From assembly GCA_949987705.1 (NCBI GenBank), contig OX465281.1:8844001-8908000 (forward strand): 64,000 bases of DNA, read 5' to 3'. The stretch comes from Thereva unica. Its lineage: Eukaryota > Arthropoda > Insecta > Diptera > Therevidae. The notes below the pieces were generated by a model. That model did no database searches. It worked only from the letters and a program-made list of their open reading frames with translations, and was not told the origin of the DNA. Within the stretch, counting starts at the first letter, position 1, and every line of letters begins with the position of its first letter. This document shows, in pieces, positions 1 to 10,204 of the stretch. The position numbers were made by a program, and so were the translations under genes.

Positions 1-500
1 TAAAAAATAGGGGTTGCCATTTGAGAAAAAAAAGCTACCCCCCCCCCCGGGCCAGGGGGTGGAAGAGAGGGGGTGCGCACTAGACCCAATCGATGTCCCC
101 CTCCATATCACACATCTTTTGTATCAGAGGTTTCCCTCTGTCACCCCTCCTTTGTTCAAGAATTCCGTGTCAAGTTTTAAAAAAAACACCCGGTATACAT
201 ACAATTACTGGCGATCAAATCAAAGACCCTGTTTAGATGTTGCGCTTTGTTGCGCGCTTTGAGTCGCCTCAAAGCGCACATTTGTTTAGACGATTCGCTT
301 TGAGCCCAGTCGCTTCCTTTACAGCTGGAACAAATGGAATAAAAACAATTTGCATAATTTGCTATCTACGAAGTATTGGCGTATTTTTATAAAGTGTGAT
401 AACAATTTTTGCGATGTCCAGAATATTTCCGTTTTTTAAAATAAGAAAAGTGATATGGTGTTTTTGTAAATTGCCAAAATAACGTTTTCTCGCACGTGTT
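1..500. other. non-coding, no gene seen
   Basis: No convincing coding sequence. There is a C-run near 41-50 and a short perfect inverted repeat with 10-bp arms at 254-263 and 268-277 around a 4-nt loop. The short ORF at the left edge is proline-rich because of the C-run and resembles nothing I know. Confidence 0.5.
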
Positions 501-539
501 TTCACTTAGAAGGCTTTTAGCTCGGAGAAAAACACGCAG

Positions 540-1200
540 CTCTTAATACAAAACGTCGATGAGCTTTCGTGCGTTGTTGATGGTATCGACAATAATTCTA
601 GAAATTATGCTAAAAATTTTGAATCGATTAATTCTAAACTCGACAAGTTATCCAACAAGGATAATACTGAAATAGTCGACGAGGTTTCAAAGTTAATAAA
701 ATTCGAGCTGAATTCCATCAACTCGGCGATTAAAAAAAAAAAATTAAAAAAAAATAAAAAAATAAAAAATTAAAATAGCTACAGATGGTAAGGCAGGCAA
801 ATCCAACAACGAAATGACCGATCTTTTCGCAAAAGTCTCCGTCTGTCTCGATAAACTCTCTACTTTCGACGACTCAATCACCCAGCTAAAAAAAGATTTG
901 ATGGCGCATTTTAGTCTTCTGGAGGCAGAATTGGCTAAGGTAAAGTCCCTGTCGGTGGTTGATGGCCAGTCAAATAACGACTCGACCCCTGATCCAGTCC
1001 TAGATCTGCCGATATCGCTTGCAAACGAGTTAGAGAAAGCTCAACTACGTGACGAGTGGATTTCAACCAACCAAAGCTATCAAATCAATCCCCAACAAGT
1101 TACCAAGGATCTCTCCGCTTATGCTGCTCATGTAAGATCAATACATGTGTCCCAGCTGCAAAAAAGCCGCGATGAGATGAAAAGATATTACCGCCCTTAA
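540..1200 (+). pseudogene. LINE-A ORF1 relic
   Basis: Two stretches of reading frame with coiled-coil-like spacing (repeated L, I and K/E/D residues such as INSKLDKL) lie at about 540-735 and 814-1200. An A-rich insertion at about 735-775 separates them. Position directly 5' of an endonuclease/RT frame suggests the RNA-binding ORF1 of a LINE. No zinc knuckle or RRM is visible, so the assignment rests on context. It may also be a fragment of an unrelated coiled-coil protein. Confidence 0.45.
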
Positions 1201-1265
1201 CTAGTTACTTCCCCTACTGCCGATCCCACCCAGTCTCTTCTTCCCAAACCTAACCCACCCGAGGT

Positions 1266-2491
1266 TGTAAGAATCTTTTACCACAATTGTAGTGGTATGA
1301 GAACCAAACTTAATAACCTCTACATTGACTCTAAATCATGTCGCTATAATGTTCTTGTACTGACCGAAACATGGTTAAATAGTACATTTCTTAACGAAGA
1401 GATCTTGGACAGCAGCTGGACAATCCACAGGTGCGATAGAGACTACAGTTCCACTGGTCTCACCAGAGGGGGTGGAGTCCTTATAGCTGTAAAAGACTTT
1501 TTAAATAGTGAATTAATCACGACTAATTGTTCAAAATCCTTTGAACACGTCTTCATAAAAATCAAATCCGACCAGAAGGATATATTCATCGGTTCGTTCT
1601 ATATCCCCCCCCAATTCCGACGAATCCAACTATGACGATCTATTGCATATAGTGGAGGAAGTTAACGATACACTCTGCGGTAATGATGTCATATTTATCC
1701 TGGGTGATTTCAATCGTCCAAATATTTCTTTCATCCCCGACGAGGAAGATAATAAATTACTTCCTATAAATGCAACTAATGCCGTCGATATAAAATTTAT
1801 CGACACACTTTACGGCAATGATCTACACCAAATTATCGGGCAACCAAATTCTTGTGGTAAATGGCTAGACCTGATCTTCACCAATTCATTCGAGGAGGTG
1901 AATACTCTACTCGTTTCCGATGAGGAAAACCTATTTACGAACTCCATCCACCACTCCGCGTGGATTCTCGAATTTAATTCATCAATCCCCAAGCATCGTA
2001 CATCACATAACAATGCACTTGTTTACGATTTTAAGAACGCGGACCTGGACAGTATTGGTTTCGAATTATCCCTAGTCGACTGGGAACATAGGCTAACTAG
2101 CAATGATCTTGACGTGATAGTTTCATGCTTTTATTCTATCATTTTCAACATCATCGACAAATATGTACCCAAAATTAAAAAACGGGATAGAGTGTCGGAA
2201 CCATGGCTGGATAGGGATACTAGATCCCTACGTAATCAAAGAAATAAATTATATAACATGATCAAAAATAACACATATGTAAACGAGCGATTGAATTCCC
2301 AATACATTAGACCAGCCTCAGAATTTGCTGTTAGGTCTCGCGAGGCCTACTCTGCATATATTAGTTCTGTTGGTGATAGTATCATAAGTGATCCTAAAAA
2401 ATTCTTTGATTACGTTAACATTAAACGGAAGACTTCTGGCTACCCAACAACAATGACGAATGGTAGAGCCCACACCTCCTGCCCCAAGTAA
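1266..2491 (+). pseudogene. LINE-A ORF2, endonuclease part (frameshifted)
   Basis: Encodes the N-terminal endonuclease/exonuclease/phosphatase fold of a LINE pol protein, which nicks target DNA to prime reverse transcription. Visible motifs are VLTETWL, GGGVLIAV and ILGDFN. The frame is broken at an eight-C run at about 1605-1612: the first segment (from about 1266 to 1635) shifts there into the second (1643-2491), consistent with one extra C. A stop at 2489-2491 separates it from the RT frame, near a small tandem duplication (TGATAGGTTTGC twice). Not functional as written. Confidence 0.8.
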
Positions 2492-2499
2492 TTTGTAGT

Positions 2500-4158
2500 A
2501 TGTTTGCTGATAGGTTTGCTGATAGGTTTGCTGAAATTTATAGCCCCTTGTCCAGCGTAGCACACGTTGTAACTGACTCGCACACTGACACCTCCCTTAT
2601 AACTGGTATATTCCTTTCTGTTGATGAGATTATGGCGGGTCTGTATAATCTTGATATCAAAAAAGGTAATGGTCCCGACAATCTCCCTCCTATTTTCCTG
2701 CAGCGCTGCTCGCAACATATCGCGTTTCCTCTTTATCTCATCTTCAACAAATCTTTATCGTTAGGAAAGTTTCCCAAGCTGTGGAAGAAATCCTACCTAA
2801 CGCCAATCTATAAATCCGGTGACAAGCACTCGGTAGACAACTATAGAGGCATTGCCATTTTATCATCAATTCCTAAGCTTTTTGAAAAACTTGTTCATGA
2901 CAGGATTGCTCCTCTTATCGATCCATACCTAAACGAACAACAACATGGTTTTCGGAAAGGACGTTCAACAACTTCTAACCTTATGGTCCTTATCTCCGAA
3001 TTGCTATGCGGTATGGAGAGCGGCCATCAATTGGATGCTGTGTACACTGATTTCAGCAAGGCCTTCGATCGAGTGGACCACGCCATCCTAATCGCAAAAT
3101 TATTAAAATTTGGAATATCAGGCTCTGCCTTGGAATGGTTAAAATCATATCTGAACGGAAGAACACAGGTTATTAGATTCCAAGGATTTCTATCTAATGA
3201 GATCGAAGTAACCTCTGGCGTTCCTCAGGGTAGTCATCTCGGTCCCCTACTTTTCAATATTTTCATCTCCGATCTATCCGAAAAATTAGCAAATATTCCA
3301 CATCTCTTTTACGCGGATGACCTCAAAATTTATAGTGTCATTAAGACCCAAACTGATGCTTCCTTCTTGCAGACAAAACTCAATGCCCTACACGACTGGT
3401 GCACCGTGAACAAACTGCAACTTAACACCAGCAAATGTCATGCAATTACCTTCTCCCGCTTAAAAAACACAAAGAACCATAACTATTATCTCAATGGCAT
3501 AATGTTGGATCAGGTTGATCATATCGTAGATCTAGGCGTCGTCCTAGACAAAAAACTCAATTTCAACCTGCACTACGATAATATAACTGCCAGAGCCAAC
3601 AAACTTCTTGGTTTCATTAAGAGGAGAGCCAAATAATTTGGTAATGTATGGGTCACAAAAACACTCTTCTGTTCTTTAGTCCGCCCTATCCTGGAATATG
3701 CGTGTCCTATCTGGGATCCTATATTCCAAGTGAGCAGCAGGAGGATCGAATCCATTCAAAAGAGATTTCTTCTTTTTGCCCCGAGACATCTACACAACCC
3801 CCATAACTATCAAACCCTGCCGCACTACTTGGACAGGCTCAAAGTGCTTGATCTCATGCCGTTGTCTAGCAGGAGGAACCTGCTCATATCTTGCGTTGCC
3901 TTTGACGTCTTAAGTGGAAAACTTAAAGTGCAGTTTCTGTCGGACAGAATCAAATTCAATGATGTAGTCCGACACACTAAACTACTTAAGGAATATCCTC
4001 ACCGCACCGATTACGCAAGGAACGAGCCCGTCAACAGATGCTGTATGGTTTTTAATAGCCATAGCTCCTCTTTCTCCCCTTCCCTCAACAAGGCATCCTA
4101 TAAAAAAATACTCAAATCCCTACTAACTAACCCCCTCTTGACAATAGTAGGTTTTTAG
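2500..4158 (+). pseudogene. LINE-A ORF2, reverse transcriptase part (frameshifted)
   Basis: Reverse transcriptase domain with recognisable fingers and palm motifs: GNGPDNLPP, the NYRGIAIL block, GFRKGRSTT, a catalytic-Asp segment DFSKAFDRVDH, SGVPQGS and YADD. The first frame closes at 3636 in the thumb region. Homology resumes in another frame (RPILEYACPIWDP, about 3680-3725) and runs to 4158. At least one frameshift therefore disrupts the C terminus. A relic of the same C-terminal stretch lies at about 45.1-45.3 kb on the minus strand. Confidence 0.85.
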
Positions 4159-4639
4159 TAGCTGTCAGTAGTCAAATATATTATAAAAGACTGTACACTA
4201 TGTTTTAATCTAAGAATTTGTAAATCTATCTTAAGTGTGCCTTGTTTGGCGAATTAATAAATAAATAAATAAATATATTATCACATATATTTAATCATTC
4301 TGCCAATCGAACTGTTGTATCGAATATGTGCTTATAGAAACTTTATTATGCCTAGTTCCTAATTTCTTATATCTGTAACTCTAAGCTTCTCAGCTCTCAG
4401 TGCAAATGCGAATGGGGCAGAAAATTCTCCACTGGCGGACATAACCGTTCTTCGTAATTTTTCAAAACTTTTCCTTCAGATCTTTTCATTCACCATGAAT
4501 ATTCAGGCCGAAATATACGCGATCGTATGCAGTAAATGTAAAATGGCTTACCTGTAAGGGAATCTTTCTTAAAGCACGAAATTCTCAATTTCGTATTCCG
4601 ACTTAATATCGTCAAACTTTTTATTTCCATTTGTCTGTT

Positions 4640-4990
4640 ATGCAGCTTGGTGCAAATAAGAGCTTTGAAGCGTTTCACAAAGAAAAGTTTTGAAGCTTTC
4701 GGAGCTTTGAAGCTTTTCATAAAAAAGCATTAAAGCTTTTGGTAAATAAAAGCTTTAGAGCGTTTCGCAATCAAAAACTGAGAAACTTTCGTAAATAAAA
4801 GCTTTGAAACATTGAAGCTTTGCGTAAGTAAAACAAATAAAAGTTTTGGAGTATGTTAAGATTTTCGTAAATAAAAGCTTTAAAGCTTATCTTAAGTAAC
4901 TAAATAAAAGCTTTGAAGCTTTAGAACTTTTCATAAACAAAAGCTTTGAAGCTTCCGTAAATAAAAGTTTTGAAGCTTTCCATAAATATA
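4640..4990. repeat. degenerate 25-bp AAGCTT-rich array
   Basis: Imperfect tandem units close to GTAAATAAAAGCTTTGAAGC TTTC. Each contains one or two AAAGCTTT palindromes. Related arrays lie at about 10585-10880, 18098-18860, 43667-43773, 45905-46340 and 52205-52480, mostly upstream of IR copies. Confidence 0.85.
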
Positions 4991-5400
4991 AGCAAAGATT
5001 GCGTTTATTCATTCCCTATACTTCCAAAACCATCAGGCCTAGGCCGCACGGATGGTTTAATCAAGAGTGTATGAACGCAATCAATGTAAAAGAAATCGTC
5101 TATAGATAGTACAGGCATTCCCTGAGGGAATCATCCCAACACGAGTATATCAGGTTGAGAAATGCCTGCAAAGCCACCATCAGGTAAATGAAAGCATTCT
5201 TTGATGGCAGATTAAGAGGTAAACTTATTAACACCACTCCTGCCAATAAAAACTTCTGATCTCTGGTAACCTCCACCAGAAAAAAACTTCACAACATCGT
5301 CGACTACATTCATTCACGAAGGGAAGGTGCTAAAAGAAAACAAATCCAAGGCCAACTTACTCGCAACTCTGTTTGCCGATACGAGTGCTCCTAATGCAGC
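4990..5400 (+). pseudogene. LINE-B relic fragment
   Basis: Broken reading frames match the region between endonuclease and RT of the nearly intact LINE-B at 28.0-31.1 kb. Landmarks are LFIP, a WFN-x-ECMNAI motif, an EY-RLRNAC-like motif and a KANLLA-like segment. In-frame stops and small gaps show it is old. It was duplicated with the IR upstream block, because the same relic occurs at 10880-11800. Confidence 0.8.
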
Positions 5401-6164
5401 GTAGCTACAATATGGTCAGAACATATTCAATGTCTTGGATCAACTAGGATTCCTAGTACCCATGTTACACCGATTTCGAGTGTTGTTAAATCGAATATCT
5501 ATGGTCCTGCACAGTAGATCGTCATTCTACTACCGAGTCCAAGAACACATAACCCATATGGCAGTGTTAGAGATTTTATAGAGACACATTCAGACCTTCA
5601 TCCATTCGAGAAAAGGATTCGAAACACAATTTAATCACAAACACATTTCTTAGAGTTCACTATTAGCACCTGTAAATTAATATCTCACACTAAAGTGAAA
5701 CTCTATTTATCGCTTTTTAATTCATTTTTCAATCACAGCTTTTCGCTTTAGGTCACTTTAGAACAATTTCATCGCTTTTCAAATCAAACTGACATCTAAA
5801 TGCCGTTTTCACCACATTTATATATCCAAGCTTCCCCTTTATCTAACTTCTGGAACTTTCACCCATTTTCTAGCTCGTGGTGGAACATGCTTTCGTTACG
5901 GAAAGCTTTCAGAAGCTTTGTCTTCAATTATCATCCTTTCCAATAGATAGAATAGATGGCGTCATGTTAGCATAGTGGATAAATCGCAAATTTAAATCCT
6001 AACAAAGTCGTTATCAATAACCGTTGATTCAACTTCTAACAGATGGCGCAATATGTTGTTTTGTGGTAGTGCTTAATTGTAGCAAAATCTGGTAATGTTT
6101 TTTTGGAGTGTTTTATAAATTTTTAATGTGCATATTGTAGGAGCTAATCAACTTTTGTTTATTT

Positions 6165-6245
6165 ATTGGATTATATCATAAAAAGCAATCAGCTAAAAAT
6201 ATAATCGTGTGAGAAACTAGGAAGACGAAAGTTTAATCATCAATC
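6165..6245 (+). promoter_or_regulatory. conserved IR 5' region, candidate promoter/leader
   Basis: A block with ATTATATCATAAAAA, AATCAGCTAAAAATA and TGTGAGAAACTAGG is conserved immediately upstream of IR-1, IR-2, IR-4, IR-7 and IR-8. The second half is also kept in IR-3 and IR-5. Fixed position and order suggest core promoter plus 5' leader. However, the copies are young duplicates, so conservation alone does not prove function. Confidence 0.45.
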
Positions 6246-6347
6246 ATGAAAATTATCATGAGCTATGCGGAACTTCACATTGATGAAATCTTACTCTTCA
6301 TTCCACTGAAACACGAACTACCAACATGTGCTGTTCATTGGTGTTGA
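6246..6347 (+). CDS. overlapping upstream ORF of IR-1 (33 codons)
   Basis: ATG at 6246 lies 80 nt before the IR-1 ATG, in a different frame. The uORF ends with TGA at 6345-6347, so it overlaps the first 22 nt of the receptor CDS. Both starts have A at -3 (TCAATCATG and CCAACATG). The same uORF, with the motifs SYAELHIDEI and IPLKHELPTC, is present at the same 80-nt spacing in IR-4, IR-7 and IR-8. If translated it would be expected to reduce initiation at the receptor ATG. Translation is inferred, not shown. Confidence 0.5.
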   Translation: MKIIMSYAELHIDEILLFIPLKHELPTCAVHWC

Positions 6348-8071
6348 TTTTGTTATTATTTGTTTCAATACGAAATTCGTATTCAATAAATGTAAATGAA
6401 TTACTTGAACTAACTGAGGACCTGTGCGACGTTTACAAATTTGAACATTTGGTGATATTTTCATCCAATGAAACAAGTGATAACAGTAGTTCAGATGCCG
6501 AAATATTCGCTCGTGAATTTCAGCGAAAATTTATTTTATCCACAATTTGGGTGAATTTAATAATGGATATTAAGCAAGTAAAGTTAATGCACAAAAATGT
6601 TTTATCAATTGCTTTTCTGGATGAACAAGGTGATAACATGAAGAGACTAATAAGTAACACTTTAACTTTTATTCGTGCGTCAAAATCTATTATTGTTTTA
6701 CCTTCTAACAAAGTGGAGATAGTGAAATTAAAACTGCTTTTTCAGTGGTGCTGGGCAGCAAGGATGATTAACGCTATTGCACTCGTGGAAGACAATGAAA
6801 GAAATCGCATTTTCGGTTATAATCCATTCTTAAATATATCTGCTGAGGAGAAATCATCGACAGATCTGACCCAATTATTTCTTGGAAAAGTCAGAAATTG
6901 TCAAGGAGTCGAAATTCGTACAAATTTTAAACCAAATAGCGAATTTATTATGGATTATGTTAACACCAAAGGCGAGGCGGACATTACTGGAATGGGGTAT
7001 GAAGTCTTGAAACAATTTTCGAAAACTTTTAATGCGACGTTGACTATACTTGACAAAAACACTTCTTTATTGTACGATAGGAACGACGTGGGATTGATTA
7101 ATGAGGATATAGCAGATATTTTAGTGTCAGGGTTCTACTTACAAGTGCATCTCATAGACTTCTTGTCTTATCCGGTTTTGATGCACAAGATATGCTTATT
7201 CACTCCAGCAAGTATTCCAATACCAGCATCGCTATACATTTTGCAGCCTTTTGATCAACTGGTTTGGTGCACCCTGATATCGTTTATTCTATTGACGAGC
7301 TTGGCGGGATACTTGACTGCCTTTGCAATAAAAGAGAATAGCAGTTTTGGAAAGTTCTTCCTTGAAATTATTTTGAGAATACTTTACTTACCTTATTCAG
7401 GACTAAACAATACTAAATGGAATATTTTCTTTTCACTCGTTCTTCTTCTGGGATTTATAGTGTCCAACATCTATTTGGCTAGAATGGTAAGCCTTTTCGC
7501 TCGTACCGTATTTCTTGAAACAGTCAAAACCGTTGAGGATTTGGAAAAATTTCAAATTAAAATTGCAGCAGAAAAATCGAGTCTAATCACTGCAATGCCG
7601 TCCATGCTCAATATTTCAAAAGATTTATTCGTTGGCCTTGGATTTGAGGAGTTAAATGAATGTGAGAAAAATTTTAATCTTTCGTTTGTATATGCGCATG
7701 CATCAGGCGGTGGTCACAAGAATAAGGATAATAAATTCATACCTCATTTGAGGGAATTGAAGATCTGTTCTGCTTTATTACATACCGGTTTCCTATTTCA
7801 AAGCACTTGGATGTTTCGGGAGAATTTCGATGAATATATTTTATTTATTCATGCTTTTGGATTGTTTGGTCATTGGCACGAAGTATCAATTCATGAATAT
7901 AGTCGGGGCAAAATAGCAGTACGCAAGTATCCAGATGTTGGAGCAAAACCTATCAAAATTGAACATTTTGAATTAATATTGAAAGTGTATGTTTGTGGAA
8001 TTGTTGTAAGTTTTTGTTGTTTTATAATAGAAATTTTTCTTAATTTTTTAAACAGAAGAATTATTTTTTAA
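6326..8071 (+). CDS. IR-1, divergent chemosensory ionotropic receptor (intact)
   Basis: A 581-residue intronless receptor channel, expected in the dendritic membrane of chemosensory neurons. Residues 1-20 are a signal peptide. The extracellular N-terminal part spans about 21-190. S1 of the ligand-binding domain begins near the GYEVLKQFSKTFN segment (about 224). The PFDQLVW motif leads into M1 (about 312-334), with a pore-loop-like stretch at about 343-357, M2 at about 366-390 ending in SNIYLARMVSLF, S2 at about 395-545, and M3 at about 548-573. This is the standard IR order. I do not see the Arg/Thr/Asp-Glu glutamate-binding set of iGluRs, as usual for divergent IRs. The ATG at 6326 opens the signal peptide and has A at -3. 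It is one of two intact copies in the cluster. Ligand and co-receptor are unknown. Confidence 0.9.
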   Translation: MCCSLVLILLLFVSIRNSYSINVNELLELTEDLCDVYKFEHLVIFSSNETSDNSSSDAEIFAREFQRKFILSTIWVNLIMDIKQVKLMHKNVLSIAFLDEQGDNMKRLISNTLTFIRASKSIIVLPSNKVEIVKLKLLFQWCWAARMINAIALVEDNERNRIFGYNPFLNISAEEKSSTDLTQLFLGKVRNCQGVEIRTNFKPNSEFIMDYVNTKGEADITGMGYEVLKQFSKTFNATLTILDKNTSLLYDRNDVGLINEDIADILVSGFYLQVHLIDFLSYPVLMHKICLFTPASIPIPASLYILQPFDQLVWCTLISFILLTSLAGYLTAFAIKENSSFGKFFLEIILRILYLPYSGLNNTKWNIFFSLVLLLGFIVSNIYLARMVSLFARTVFLETVKTVEDLEKFQIKIAAEKSSLITAMPSMLNISKDLFVGLGFEELNECEKNFNLSFVYAHASGGGHKNKDNKFIPHLRELKICSALLHTGFLFQSTWMFRENFDEYILFIHAFGLFGHWHEVSIHEYSRGKIAVRKYPDVGAKPIKIEHFELILKVYVCGIVVSFCCFIIEIFLNFLNRRIIF

Positions 8072-8077
8072 AATAAA
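8072..8077 (+). promoter_or_regulatory. poly(A) signal of IR-1 abutting the stop codon
   Basis: AATAAA starts on the base after the TAA stop. The same arrangement (TAAAATAAATTAAAT) is kept after the other C-terminal-complete copies with small variations. It implies a very short 3' UTR. Confidence 0.6.
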
Positions 8078-8177
8078 TTAAATATTAAATTGAAAAAATA
8101 ACGTTTTTTAATTTGATTTGATCTTCATCAGTCACAATTTTTTAGCGCACAATTCCATTTTCCAAAACTATGCCTTT

Positions 8178-8300
8178 TCAACTTCAAATTGGGACTAAAC
8201 AATTTCAAATTGGGACTAAACAATTTCAAATTGAGAATAAACAATTTCAAATTGAGAATAAACAAAATTTGAATTTGTTTTGTGCCAATTTGAAGTTGAA
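8178..8300. repeat. 21-bp minisatellite, IR-1 downstream
   Basis: Tandem units of ACAATTTCAAATTGGGACTAA and close variants. A longer array lies downstream of IR-2 (14565-14766), and one in the opposite orientation is at about 16722-16850. Each unit contains the near-palindrome CAATTTCAAATTG. A short ORF through it is a by-product of the 3n period. Confidence 0.85.
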
Positions 8301-8343
8301 AAGGTATAGTTGGGATGTGGGTTTGACCCTTCGGTCCATCCGA

Positions 8344-9729
8344 TTAACTTCCCAGTATAATGAACGTAGACAGAATAAACTTACTTCTTACAAAATGGTA
8401 AAATGTTTAGCAATAGTGGAAAATTGACTTATTATCGGAACTGGTTACAAAGTAATCCTGAGAGAAGCTAGTTAAAATATATATAACAGGGGCAGATTTT
8501 TCTAGAGAATTTGTTTTTCCCGAACGTTAGCAAACAAACATTTCCTTCGTACTTCGTTCGCTACACTAAAGCGGGTGTTCGAATTTATATTGAGAGTGTT
8601 GAGAGCCGCTGATAAACTGGGAAGAGAATGACTTCATTTGGAAACTCCAAAGCTTTCCAGAGATAGCACTTGTCAGGTTTGACAAAAAGAACAAATTTTT
8701 CGGTAACTAATGGAAATCCCGAAATAATCCGCAATTTTATCGCGCGTAGAAAACAATTCCCCATCAAAAAGGTACTGATCAAAGGTTTGAAAAATTCGTA
8801 GTGTTTGTAAAGGGTAACAAAATTTTTGCACGAATTTTAAAGGTTGTCGGATTTTGACAAGTGATGTTTTGTTGGAAGGCTATCGCTGTGCAGAGCCCAA
8901 AAAAGATCACTTCGTTTAGAACGGGTCTCATTCCATCGAGTTTATTAGATATTGGCAACATTTGTCAATTTAAGGTCTTTCTGACAATTAGCCGAAGTTT
9001 TTCTATTTAAACAAAAAAGGCCCGACCGAATATTATGAAATTTTTTTCAGAGCATTTCTTCGTTAATATTCTTTTTTCGGCACCTCAAAGAAGTCGATAT
9101 AGTTTTTGGTTGACGCGGTTTCGTGCAAGTACAAAATTCACGAACGTCGTTTAAACAAAAAAACGGTTCGACCGAATCTTATGGAAATCTTTTCGGACCA
9201 TATTTTGGTTTATACTCTTCGAACGGCACGTCAATTAAGTTGATATCTTTTATAGTTCGCGCGATATCGTGCAGGTACAAAAATCACTTGTGTCATTTAA
9301 ACCAAAAAACCACTCGACCGAATATTATAAAAATCTTTTCAGATAATATTGTCGCTAATACGCTTCGAATGGCACCTCAAGTAAGTCAATATCTTTCGTG
9401 GTTCGGGCGATATCGTGCAGGTACAAAAATCATTTACGCCGCTTAAACGAACAAACGGCTCGACCGAATTTTATGAAAATCTTTTCAGATCATATTTCGG
9501 TTAATACGCTTCAAACGACACCTCAACGAAGTCGATATCTTTTTTGGTTCGCGCGATATCGTGCAGGAAAAAATGACCACATACGTACGCACACACACAC
9601 ACACATACATACTTCCTCCCAATTTTTTGCTTAAAATGCTCTTGGGACCTTGAAAGATGTAAATACGTCGAAAATTTCGATTTCGATTTTCGGACCGATT
9701 ACAATAACTTCCTATACTAGGAAGTTAAC
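8344..9729. repeat. repeat element with 145-bp tandem units and TTAACTTCC ends
   Basis: The left edge reads TTAACTTCCCAGTATA and the right edge is its approximate inverse (TATACTAGGAAGTTAA). The right part contains four head-to-tail units of about 145 bp (anchored by CGACCGAAT at about 9022, 9170, 9315 and 9460), followed by a short CA microsatellite. The left 0.8 kb recurs at about 16880-17950. TTAA at both edges could be a piggyBac-like target, but no transposase is present, so classification is open. Confidence 0.55.
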
Positions 9730-9733
9730 AATT

Positions 9734-10141
9734 TCGCCTCGGAAACCTAGAGAGTAAGACATCTGGCTACCATCCCAGAGGTCCCGGGTTCGAATCCCGC
9801 CCAGCCCCACGGTCCTTCGCCTTTTCTACTTTCCCACCTACACAACTATCCTTGTTTCTCATTCCCTCTTTATATTCCTGATTTCTCCTGTCATAACCAT
9901 CCTTAGCCCATCCCCACTCCACCAAAAAAGCGCATGTCATCGGTTGGTTGATGAGATTCAGCTCGTTTCAGGACGCATAACACTCCAGCGAGTTGTTTTT
10001 CGATGTTCCGATGTCAAAGTCGCTACAGTAATGGTTGAGGAGAGTAAGTGGACTTAAAAACAATCGCGGGTAGGTTGTGGCAGTTCCTTCCTCCCCGACT
10101 AGAGCAAAGAACACAAAGAAAATATATTGTCAAAAAAAAAA
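9734..10141 (+). mobile_element. tRNA-derived SINE
   Basis: The head is tRNA-like, with a canonical B box GGTTCGAATCC at 9787-9797 and a plausible A-box region upstream. It is followed by an unrelated body of about 300 bp and an A-rich tail ending at about 10141. A second, 3'-truncated copy of the same head and body start lies at about 62845-62985 with an identical B box. The head does not fold as a clean functional tRNA, so I read it as a SINE promoter. Confidence 0.75.
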
Positions 10142-10204
10142 TATTACGTAGCAGCTTTCAATACAGCGTCCATAGAGCCCGTTAAACATATTACTAATAT
10201 ACAT

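Larger units (their letters stand above)
500..4275 (+). mobile_element. LINE-A, decayed non-LTR retrotransposon
   Basis: A largely full-length but broken LINE of the Jockey/CR1-like assemblage. In order it shows an ORF1-like coiled-coil relic (540-1200), an APE-type endonuclease (1266-2491), a reverse transcriptase with YADD at about 3310, a C-terminal thumb region to 4158, and a short AATA-repeat tail at about 4255-4274. The left boundary is uncertain. The sequence right of the tail matches the IR-2 upstream block at about 10205, which supports the right boundary. Clade assignment is inferred from motifs only. Confidence 0.85.
4276..6325 (+). repeat. segmental duplication, IR-1 upstream block
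   Basis: The whole stretch between LINE-A and the IR-1 start is paralogous to about 10205-12714 upstream of IR-2, starting with the shared text around TTATCACATATATTTAATCA. The IR-2 copy carries an extra 492-bp element at 11047-11538 that is absent here. A partial copy also appears at about 52000-52930 upstream of IR-8. The block contains an AAGCTT-rich array (about 4640-4990), a LINE-B relic (about 4990-5400) and the IR promoter region. No gene is seen in it. Confidence 0.85.

Noticed and set aside
6326..8071. Gustatory or odorant receptor identity
   Set aside because: Those have seven membrane segments. Here the order is signal peptide, S1, three membrane segments with a pore-loop-like stretch, S2 and a final C-terminal helix, which is the IR/iGluR plan.
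9750..9810. Possible tRNA genes at about 9750-9810 and 62845-62910
   Set aside because: B box is good but acceptor and anticodon stems do not pair convincingly, and both copies continue into the same SINE body.
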